Assembly: GCA_964530165.1 (NCBI GenBank)
Contig: CAZGYE010000034.1
Coordinates: 1 to 27,796, forward strand
Length of the DNA stretch: 27,796 nt
Origin: CAZGYE01 sp964530165
GTDB taxonomy: Bacteria > Planctomycetota > Planctomycetia > Planctomycetales > Planctomycetaceae
Direction: 5' to 3'
The notes beneath the pieces were generated by a model. That model was given only the letters and a program-made list of their open reading frames with translations. It was not told where the DNA came from and searched no databases. Positions 16,318 through 23,682 of this stretch are shown piece after piece (position 1 is the stretch's first letter; each line of letters begins with the position of its first letter). A program made the translations under genes and the position numbers.

Positions 16318-19300
16318 ATGGCTGGCCGCAGTCCTTCGTCGAAATGTCTCTGTCGGTTGTTTCTTGCCGTGGTTTCCTCGGCAGTCTTTTGGCCGGGAAC
16401 GCCGGTGGATGGTGCGGAACAATCAAAGGCGCCAGACGCCGCGGAGAAACCGAAACCGGCCGGCGCCGCGGAGAAACCGAAGCCGACCGGCGGCGCGGAG
16501 AAACCGAAACCGGCCAACGGCGCGGAGAAACCGAAACCGGCCAACGGCGCGGAGAAACCGAAGCCGGCCGACGGCGCGGAGAAACCGAAACCGGCCGACG
16601 GCATCGTCAAGAAGCATGCGGAACGGAAACTGCAATTTCAATTTCGTTTTCAGCGTTGGGCCGACGTCCTGGAGTGGCTGGCTGAGCAGGCTGATCTCTC
16701 GCTGGTGATCAATGCGCCGCCGCCGGGCACGTTGAACTATTCCGATTCCCGCGAGTACACGCCGACTGAAGCGATCGACCTTTTGAACGGTGTGTTGCTG
16801 ACGAAAGGTTACACGCTCATCCGCCGAGAGAGAATGCTGCTGGTCGTCAATTTGCAGGATGGCATTCCGGCCGGGCTTGTCCCGCGCATTACGCTTAAGG
16901 ACCTCGACAAGCGGGGAAACTTCGAGCTGGTCAGTGTGTTGTTTCCACTCGACGGTCGCGATCCGCAGGCGGTCAACAGCGAGATTACTCCACTGTTGGG
17001 TCCGCACGGCAAGAGCGTACCGCTGCCGCAGACCAAACAGATCCTCGTGACCGACACGGCCGGCATCATGCGGGTGATCGACGCGTTGATCCAATCGATG
17101 TCGAAACCAAAGCCCAAGCCGTCCAAGCCCGAAAAACCGGTGCTGCAGGTCCATCAAGTCAAATCGGTCGACCCGCAATCGGTGATCGACGTGGTGACGT
17201 TGCTGCTGCCGGAAATCAAACTGGTTCTGGACCCAAAAACCAAGCAGATCAACGCTTATGCCACTCCGTCCCAGCATACCGTGTTGAAAAGCGTCATCGA
17301 GCAGATGGAGGCCGGCAACGCTCCCGACAAACGGGCTCGACTGGAGTTGTATCCCCTCGACGAGAAAGACACGGCGGAGCTGATGGCGACATTGGCGGTG
17401 GTTGTTCCGTCGGCCCAGTTAAGAATCGACGGTAAGACCGGAAAACTCGTGGCCTGGGCGACGGCGGCAGAACACGAGAAGCTGCAAGCCACGCTGAAAA
17501 AGTTGGAACGCGGTACTTCGGTGGAAAGGACCCGGCAGTTGGAGGTCTACCGGCTGAGCCGCGCTGAGCCGAACTCCACGCTCACGCTCCTGCAAAACTT
17601 GTTGCCGGATGCCAAATTGGCCGTCGATTCGCAAACTCGTAGTCTGATCGCCGTGGCGGTTCCGGCCGATCAGAAGGCGATCAAGGCGATGCTCGAACAG
17701 TTGCAGGCCGAGGCGCCGGCCGGCGGGCAGTCGCGGTTCGAGTCGTATCCGCTGTACGGAGCGAATTCGTCGGAGTTGTTGACCAGCTTGCAACCGTTGA
17801 TGCCCAACGCCCGGCTTTCGGTTGACACGACCGGCAGGAAGCTGATTGCCTGGGGGACGCCCGCCGAGCACGCGCAACTGAAGACCGTCCTGGAAAAACT
17901 TCGACAGGATGATTCCCCCCAAAACACGCGGCAGATAGAAGTTTACCAGTTGACGAAGGCCGATCCCGACACGACGCTCTCGTTACTGCAGAAGCTGCTG
18001 CCAAATGTGCAGCTAACCGTTGATGCAAAAGCGCGCAAGCTGATCGCCGTCGCGGTTCCGGCCGATCAGAAGGCGATCCAGGCGATGCTGGAACAGTTGC
18101 AGGCCAAGGCGCCGGCCGGCGAGCAGCCGCGGTTCGAGTCGTATCCGCTGTACGGAGCCGATTCGTCCGAATTGTTGACCAGTTTGCAGCCGCTGGTGCC
18201 GAATGCCCGGCTTTCGATCGATACCACAGGCACGAAACTGATTGCGTGGGGAACGCCGGCCGAGCACGCGCAACTGAAAACCGTCCTGGAAAAACTCGCG
18301 GAGGGCCACTCCCCCGAAAACACGAGGCAGGTCGACGTTTACCCTCTGACGAGGGCCGATCCCGACACGACGCTCTCGTTACTGCAGAAGCTGCTGCCGA
18401 AGGCGCAGTTGACGATCGATGTAAAGACCCGCAAGTTGATCGCCGTCGCGATCCCGGCCGATCAGAAGGCGATCCAGGCGATGCTCGAACAGTTGCAGGC
18501 CAAGGCGCCGGCCGGCGAGCAGCCGCGGTTCGAGTCGTATCCGTTGTATGGGGCGAATTCGTCAGAGATCGTGACGAGCTTGCAGCCGCTGGTGCCGAAC
18601 GCCCGGCTTTCAGTCGATACGACCGGCACGAAACTGATTGCGTGGGGAACGCCCGCCGAGCACGCGCAACTGAAAGCCGTCCTGGAGAAACTCGGGCAGG
18701 GTAATTCCCCCGAAAACACAAGGCAGATCGAAGTCCACCGTTTGACGAAGGCCGATCCCGACACGACGCTCACCTTGCTAAAGAAGCTGCTGCCGAACGC
18801 ACAACTAACGGTTGATCCAAAGACTCACAAGCTGATCGCCGTCGCGGTCCCGGCCGATCAGAAGGCGATCCAGGCGATGCTCGAACAGTTGCAGGCCGAG
18901 GCGCCGGTCGGCGAGCAGCCGCGGTTCGAGTCGTATCCGTTGTATGGGGCGAATTCGTCGGAGATCGTGACGAGCTTGCAGCCGCTAGTGCCCAACGCCC
19001 GGCTTTCGGTCGATACGACCGGCACAAAGCTGATTGTCTGGGCGACGCCGGCCGAACACGCGCAACTGAAAGCCGTCCTGGAAAAACTCCGGCAAGGCGC
19101 TTCGCTGGAAAACACGCGGCAGATCGAAGTCTACGCATTGACAAAGGTTGATCCCGACACGACGCTCACCTTGTTAAAGAAGCTGCTGCCGAACGCACAA
19201 CTAACGGTTGATCCAAAGACTCACAAGCTGATCGCCGTCGCGGTCCCGGCCGATCAGAAGGCGATCAAGGCGATGGTCGAGCAGTTGCAGGGCGCGGGGC

Positions 19301-22300
19301 CGGCCAGCGAGCAACCGCGGTTCGAATCCTATCCGCTGCATGGAGCGAATTCGTCCGAGATCGTGACGAGCTTGCAGCCGTTGGTGCCGAACGCCCGGCT
19401 GTCGGTCGATACCACCGGCAGGAAGCTGATTGCGTGGGGAACGCCCGCCGAGCACGTGCAGCTGCAAACCGTCCTGGAAAAACTCGGGCAGGGTGATTCC
19501 CCTGCAAACACGCGGCAGATCGAAGTTTACCATTTGACGAAGGTCGATCCCGACACGACGCTCACCTTGCTGCAGAACCTGCTGCCGCGCGCACAGTTGT
19601 CGGTTGATACACAAACCCGCAAACTGGTCGCGGTCGCGGTTCCGGCTGATCAGCGTGTGATCAAGACCACCTTGGAGCAACTGCAACCCGACAAACCGGG
19701 CCCCGATGCTCCGGAACTGCGATCCTATTCGTTCTCCAGAGCGCTGGCTTCGAGCGTGACCACGGCACTCAGCGGTCTGGTTCCCAACGCCCAAGTGACC
19801 GCCGACGCCCAAGGCAAACGTTTGCTGGTGGTGGCGTCGCCCAGCGATCACGCGGTCGTCAAAGAGGCCATCGAGCAGATCGAGAAGACGCTGTCGGCCG
19901 GAGAACACAATCAGTTGGTCGTTTATCCGGTCACGCCGGCTCAGCGGACTCGTTTCGAGGCCGTGATGTCGACGCTGACCACCGAGTTGCCCGGCATCAA
20001 GGTCGTCACCGACGCCGAGCCGGGTGAACTTGCCGTCTGGGCCAAGCCGTCGCAGCACAAGATCGTCGCGGAGATCATCGACGAGCTGAAACGGGACGTT
20101 CCGAAAGAGCAGAAGTATCAGTTGACGGCCTACACGATCAAGACCGCCGATCTGGACAGCGTTCGCACGGTTCTGGAGACATTGTTTCCGAACACGAAAA
20201 TCGTCGCCGATGAGAAGACAGACCGTCTGCTGATTTGGACGAGCCCGGCTGAGCACGCGACGATCAAGTCGACCATCGAGCAGCTCGATTCGGAAAAATC
20301 GGCCGAGCGGCGCGAGAGCTTCATGGTTTACCCGGTGCCGAAGGCCGACCCGCAAGTGGCGATCGAGATGTTGCAGCAATTGCTGCCGGACGCGAAGTTT
20401 GTCAACGACGCCAAGGCCGGAACCATCGCGGCGTGGGCCAAGAAGGCCGACCACGAATTGATCGCTCAGACGCTGGAAAAAATGCAGGCGGGCGCCGGTC
20501 TCTCGGCGGCAAAGGTTGTGGTGTACGACCTGGAAATCACGGGAGCCGCCGGTGCTGCCGACGTACTGGCCAGCGCGTTTCCGAAGATGCGATTCAGTTA
20601 TGGCTCGGACGGGAAGAAATTGATTGCTTGGGGAACGCCCGCCGACCACGAGATCGTCAAGAAAATCGTCGACCAGCTTGAAGCCAATGTGCTTGACAAG
20701 GCCCGTTTGGATCTGAAGGTCTACGACGTCAGGGCGACCGGTGCAGAGGGTGCTCAAAAGGTTCTCTCGACCGCCGTGCCGAAGGTGAAGTTCACGACCG
20801 GTTCGGATTCCACCAAGATCATGGCCTGGGCGACACCGGAAGATCATGCGGTGATTGGGAAACTGGTGTTGCAACTTGAGAAGGAGAATTCCCGCCTGCA
20901 AGAACGGCTGATGCGAGTCTATCCCCTGAAAGAGAGTGACGCCGACGCAGTGTTGGACGCGCTCGATCCGCTGCTGAAACAGGATGCCGTCTTTGTCGCC
21001 GATTCGGTGCGAAACAGCCTGGTCGTCTGGGCCGATGCCAAACACCACGAGGCGATCCGCGCCGCTGTCGAGCAACTCGTCAAAGAGCTGCCGCCGTCGC
21101 CGGAGCCGACGTCACAGGTCTACCACTTTCGTCACAGCGACCCCGAAGCCGCAATGGGCGTGCTGAGTTCACTAGTGCCGGATGCGGAGATGGCGGTCGA
21201 TGCCGGCAGCCGCATTCTGGTGGTGAGTGCTTTGCCCGCCGATCATGCGAAGATCAAGGCGGCCGTCGACGAAATCGACCGTGACCGAGCCGAAGAACGC
21301 GCCCTCGAAGTCTTTCAATTGGAGTTCGTCGATCCTTTCACGGCGGAAATGGCCGTCGATCACCTGTTCGGCGACGATACCGACGCGGCAAACGCCCCGC
21401 TGGTCGACTCCGACAAGACCACGCAACGATTGTTTGTGCGGGCCAGCAAGGAGCAACTAACCCAAATTCGCGATCTGCTCGTCAAGATGGGGGAAGCAAC
21501 GTTGACGACTCGTCGCGGTATGGACGGCACGGATCGTCGGTTGCGGGTGATTCCTTTCGAAGGCGATGTCGAGCGGGCCATCGAAGAGATCCAGCGGGTT
21601 TGGCCGCAGCTTCGGAAGAATTCCCTCCGCGTGCTCAGCCGCCCGCCCCTGATGCCCTTGCAGCGGCGACCCCGCGAAAAAGACGGCCACTCCCCAAAAC
21701 AGCCCGCAGCGCAGCCAAAGCCTCGGCAAGAGAAGCCGTCCGTCAAGAAGCCGCAAGATGACGAATTCGGTGCAAATTTTTCTGTCGGCGACGCTTTCTT
21801 GCACCAGGCGAAATCTAAGAACCCCACTGCGGCGGGCGGGGACCCTGCCGAACCCGACCAGCCCGCCACGAAAAAAAAACAAACAAAAGCTCAATCGGAA
21901 TCACCGGTGATCGTTGTGCCGGGCGACGGCAGCGTGACGATTGCGTCGGACGATTCGGCGGCCTTGGACCAGTTCGAAGCCTTGTTACGCGCCTTGTCTC
22001 GGCGTATGGGGACCGGCAACCGTAGTTATATCGTCTTTCCGCTGCAAAATGCCGGAGCGGTCAATGTTTCCGACACGTTGAAACAACTGTTCCGCGAAGG
22101 AGGTTTCGGCGTCAGCACCGGCTCGGTGGTCGTCGTTCCGGACGAAAGGCTCAACGCGGTCATCGTGCACGCCAACCGGGCCGATCGGGCCACCGTGAAG
22201 AGCCTGCTGGAAGTCCTCGATTCGGCCGACGTTCCGGATTCCCTGGCGATCAAACGGCCCACATTGATCCCGGTCAAAAACACCAGCGCGGCGAGAATCG

Positions 22301-22662
22301 AAGAAGTCATCCGCAACGTCTACAAAACACATTTGACCGCCGGTGCGGGTCGTCGTCCGATGTCGCTGCCGAGCGGGTTGCCGTCAAAGTTGGCCAGCAC
22401 TTGGCTACAGATGAGCGCTGCCAGCGCCGGGCCGCTGTTGACGATCGACGTCGAAGAGAAAACCAACTCGCTGGTGGTCATGGCGCCCGCCAATTTGCTC
22501 GAAGAGATTACCCAGCTCGTTGAAAAGCTGGATCGGGCCGTTCTGGAAAATCCGTCTCGCGGCGTGACCATCATCCCCTTGAAGAAGGTCAACTCGAAGC
22601 GCCTGGAAAAAGCACTCGACCTGATCATGGACGATGCCGCGGGCGCCAAACGGCGTCGTTGA
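16318..22662 (+). CDS. Giant exported secretin N-domain repeat protein without a secretin channel domain
   Basis: The 2114-residue protein starts at an ATG with GGAG eight bases upstream and has a signal peptide (about 1-33, CRLFLAVVSSAVFWPGTPVDGA). Residues 42-95 are six AEKPKPxxG repeats. Residues about 104-180 resemble an STN/N0 domain. About 25 domains of roughly 66 residues follow, each with the secretin N1-type pattern: a strand (IEVYQL), a helix (DPDTTLSLLQKLLP), two strands (VQLTVD, KLIAVAV) and a helix opening PADQ or PAEH. Residues 406-1065 are five near-identical two-domain repeats. Residues about 1774-1860 are a charged, Pro/Lys-rich linker; two or so more domains follow. The last 28 residues look like the first half of another domain. 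No secretin beta-barrel is present. It lies upstream of gspE-gspF-gspG, with one antisense gene between. I infer a periplasmic role with that machine. Confidence 0.87.
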   Translation: MAGRSPSSKCLCRLFLAVVSSAVFWPGTPVDGAEQSKAPDAAEKPKPAGAAEKPKPTGGAEKPKPANGAEKPKPANGAEKPKPADGAEKPKPADGIVKKHAERKLQFQFRFQRWADVLEWLAEQADLSLVINAPPPGTLNYSDSREYTPTEAIDLLNGVLLTKGYTLIRRERMLLVVNLQDGIPAGLVPRITLKDLDKRGNFELVSVLFPLDGRDPQAVNSEITPLLGPHGKSVPLPQTKQILVTDTAGIMRVIDALIQSMSKPKPKPSKPEKPVLQVHQVKSVDPQSVIDVVTLLLPEIKLVLDPKTKQINAYATPSQHTVLKSVIEQMEAGNAPDKRARLELYPLDEKDTAELMATLAVVVPSAQLRIDGKTGKLVAWATAAEHEKLQATLKKLERGTSVERTRQLEVYRLSRAEPNSTLTLLQNLLPDAKLAVDSQTRSLIAVAVPADQKAIKAMLEQLQAEAPAGGQSRFESYPLYGANSSELLTSLQPLMPNARLSVDTTGRKLIAWGTPAEHAQLKTVLEKLRQDDSPQNTRQIEVYQLTKADPDTTLSLLQKLLPNVQLTVDAKARKLIAVAVPADQKAIQAMLEQLQAKAPAGEQPRFESYPLYGADSSELLTSLQPLVPNARLSIDTTGTKLIAWGTPAEHAQLKTVLEKLAEGHSPENTRQVDVYPLTRADPDTTLSLLQKLLPKAQLTIDVKTRKLIAVAIPADQKAIQAMLEQLQAKAPAGEQPRFESYPLYGANSSEIVTSLQPLVPNARLSVDTTGTKLIAWGTPAEHAQLKAVLEKLGQGNSPENTRQIEVHRLTKADPDTTLTLLKKLLPNAQLTVDPKTHKLIAVAVPADQKAIQAMLEQLQAEAPVGEQPRFESYPLYGANSSEIVTSLQPLVPNARLSVDTTGTKLIVWATPAEHAQLKAVLEKLRQGASLENTRQIEVYALTKVDPDTTLTLLKKLLPNAQLTVDPKTHKLIAVAVPADQKAIKAMVEQLQGAGPASEQPRFESYPLHGANSSEIVTSLQPLVPNARLSVDTTGRKLIAWGTPAEHVQLQTVLEKLGQGDSPANTRQIEVYHLTKVDPDTTLTLLQNLLPRAQLSVDTQTRKLVAVAVPADQRVIKTTLEQLQPDKPGPDAPELRSYSFSRALASSVTTALSGLVPNAQVTADAQGKRLLVVASPSDHAVVKEAIEQIEKTLSAGEHNQLVVYPVTPAQRTRFEAVMSTLTTELPGIKVVTDAEPGELAVWAKPSQHKIVAEIIDELKRDVPKEQKYQLTAYTIKTADLDSVRTVLETLFPNTKIVADEKTDRLLIWTSPAEHATIKSTIEQLDSEKSAERRESFMVYPVPKADPQVAIEMLQQLLPDAKFVNDAKAGTIAAWAKKADHELIAQTLEKMQAGAGLSAAKVVVYDLEITGAAGAADVLASAFPKMRFSYGSDGKKLIAWGTPADHEIVKKIVDQLEANVLDKARLDLKVYDVRATGAEGAQKVLSTAVPKVKFTTGSDSTKIMAWATPEDHAVIGKLVLQLEKENSRLQERLMRVYPLKESDADAVLDALDPLLKQDAVFVADSVRNSLVVWADAKHHEAIRAAVEQLVKELPPSPEPTSQVYHFRHSDPEAAMGVLSSLVPDAEMAVDAGSRILVVSALPADHAKIKAAVDEIDRDRAEERALEVFQLEFVDPFTAEMAVDHLFGDDTDAANAPLVDSDKTTQRLFVRASKEQLTQIRDLLVKMGEATLTTRRGMDGTDRRLRVIPFEGDVERAIEEIQRVWPQLRKNSLRVLSRPPLMPLQRRPREKDGHSPKQPAAQPKPRQEKPSVKKPQDDEFGANFSVGDAFLHQAKSKNPTAAGGDPAEPDQPATKKKQTKAQSESPVIVVPGDGSVTIASDDSAALDQFEALLRALSRRMGTGNRSYIVFPLQNAGAVNVSDTLKQLFREGGFGVSTGSVVVVPDERLNAVIVHANRADRATVKSLLEVLDSADVPDSLAIKRPTLIPVKNTSAARIEEVIRNVYKTHLTAGAGRRPMSLPSGLPSKLASTWLQMSAASAGPLLTIDVEEKTNSLVVMAPANLLEEITQLVEKLDRAVLENPSRGVTIIPLKKVNSKRLEKALDLIMDDAAGAKRRR
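16441..16602 (+). repeat. Six 27-bp tandem repeats encoding AEKPKPxxG
   Basis: Six consecutive 27-bp units, each beginning GCGGAGAAACCGAA, differ at a few positions. They encode a Pro/Lys-rich, probably extended spacer just after the signal peptide of the giant protein. Copy number is likely to vary between strains by slippage. Confidence 0.92.
17533..19512 (+). repeat. Five 396-bp tandem repeats, each encoding two secretin N-domains
   Basis: Units begin at 17533, 17929, 18325, 18721 and 19117, each exactly 396 bp (132 codons) with no indels. Each encodes a first domain opening RQxEVYxL and a second opening RFESYPLYGA. Units 4 and 5 share a 92-bp perfect match (18779-18870 with 19175-19266), including third codon positions. 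A sixth, half-length and more diverged unit starts at 19513. Confidence 0.93.
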
Positions 22663-22688
22663 AGTCCCCGTGGCGGAGTCCCGACACG

Positions 22689-23432
22689 TCAGGGAGCCGA
22701 GTCCTTCTTCGCCGGGGCGGCGGACGGCGTGGCCTTTGCAGCTGCCGCTCGCAGATATTCTTTCGCGGTCAGCACGCCGTCACGATCCAGGTCGTAGCGT
22801 CTGAACTCGCGGATTGCCGAGCGACTGAATATCGGGGAAAACTCGGCCAGCGTCAGTTGTCCATCGCCGTCGCCGTCGCGACTGTGGAACCAGTCGGGCA
22901 ACCCTTTCGGCAAACGCGACGACGGGACAAAGAACTTCGAATCGCGACGCCTTTTCACCTCGGGAGATTTCGCGACGGTCGAGTCCTGAGGCCGGTTCGA
23001 CTCGGGAAACACGAGCCGAATGTGGCGACGCCGACCATACTCGGCGACACGATTGGCAAACTCGTCGACGGTGATCAGGCCGTCGGCATTGAAATCGGCC
23101 AGACGCGGGTTGCCCCGCATTCGCTTCCACTCGTTCTCTTCCAGTTGACCGTTTCGGTTCTCGTCGTATTTCTGCACCACCCGGCGGGCATACCGCAACA
23201 CTTTGGCCGAGAGCGGCCAGCCAACCGCCAAGGGCGGCCCACCAACCGCCGAGGGCGGTCCACCAACCGCCGAGGGCGGCCAGGCAACCGCCGAGGGCGG
23301 CCAGGCAACCACACCAGTTATGAGCACAAGGAAAAAGGAAAAAGGAAAAAGTTGAGAGGAAGCGACACAAAACGGGGTGACCCTTTTTTCTCGTTCTACT
23401 TTTTCCTTTTTCCTTTTTCCTTTTTCCTTCAT
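22689..23432 (-). CDS. EF-hand calcium-binding protein with predicted signal peptide
   Basis: The C-terminal two thirds carry four EF-hand loops: DENRNGQLEENE, DFNADGLITVDE, DGDGDGQLTLAE and DLDRDGVLTAKE. These are arranged as two pairs separated by a basic, Pro-containing linker. All have the Asp/Asn ligands at positions 1, 3 and 5, the central Gly, and Glu at position 12. The N-terminus is very basic (KEKGKRKKEKVEREKR) and then hydrophobic (FPFSFFLVLITGVVA), followed by WPPSAVA-type heptads, so export is likely. The start is uncertain: ATG at 23432 gives 247 residues, ATG at 23447 adds five, and the frame opens at a TTG at 23564; none has a good ribosome site. It sits antisense between the giant secretin-N protein and gspE. 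A calcium-dependent periplasmic partner is possible but unproven. Confidence 0.78.
   Translation of the reverse strand: MKEKGKRKKEKVEREKRVTPFCVASSQLFPFSFFLVLITGVVAWPPSAVAWPPSAVGGPPSAVGGPPLAVGWPLSAKVLRYARRVVQKYDENRNGQLEENEWKRMRGNPRLADFNADGLITVDEFANRVAEYGRRRHIRLVFPESNRPQDSTVAKSPEVKRRRDSKFFVPSSRLPKGLPDWFHSRDGDGDGQLTLAEFSPIFSRSAIREFRRYDLDRDGVLTAKEYLRAAAAKATPSAAPAKKDSAP
23221..23304. repeat. Four 21-bp tandem repeats containing a CCGCC-GAG-GGCGG palindrome
   Basis: Four 21-bp units each contain CCAACCGCCGAGGGCGG or a one-to-two-base variant; the core is a 5-bp inverted repeat. On the minus strand they encode the heptads WPPSAVA and GPPSAVG right after the predicted signal peptide of the EF-hand protein. 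Confidence 0.88.
23328..23430. repeat. Inverted (AAAAAGG)n low-complexity arms around a terminator-like hairpin
   Basis: A 24-nt arm of GGAAAAA repeats (23328-23351) is matched exactly in inverted orientation by a longer CCTTTTT array (23399-23430), with about 47 bp between. Inside lies AAAACGGGGTGACCC followed by six T at 23368-23388, which resembles a Rho-independent terminator on the plus strand. The whole lies inside the EF-hand reading frame and encodes its basic N-terminus and hydrophobic signal segment. Confidence 0.75.
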
Positions 23433-23557
23433 TAGTTTCGAGAGCATGTGTCGAATCACTTCCACGACGCGTGTTCCCCCGCCGCTACGATGAATCGAAG
23501 CCGACTTTACCAGAAATCCGTCCGCGATGGGCTTCTCTTTCTCATAGTTGGTGACGC

Positions 23558-23586
23558 TTGACAAACTTCATATCATTTGCTATTGA
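23558..23586 (+). promoter_or_regulatory. Candidate promoter for gspEFGH
   Basis: A perfect TTGACA (23558-23563) is followed after 17 bases by TATTGA (23581-23586), which matches the -10 consensus only in its TAT. Transcription would start near 23593, about 90 bp upstream of the gspE ATG. Confidence 0.42.
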
Positions 23587-23682
23587 TCCATAAGATACAC
23601 TCCGACGAAAGCGGTTGCCAAGAGCGCCGTACCTGCCCCACCGATACCCGCCTACCTTTTTTGCTGTGCCAAAGCCAGAGTC

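Noticed and set aside
17681..18721. A 346-codon antisense frame rich in Arg, Ser and Ala
   Set aside because: It is a shadow of the 396-bp tandem repeats and its composition is typical of a wrong frame.
19201..21075. A 624-codon open frame antisense to the giant secretin-N gene
   Set aside because: It lies wholly within the repeated region of a clearly real gene; its sequence mirrors the domain repeats and shows no recognisable family. High GC and codon bias produce such shadows.
23221..23304. A CRISPR array
   Set aside because: The units are 21 bp and contiguous with no spacers, and they are in frame within a coding region.
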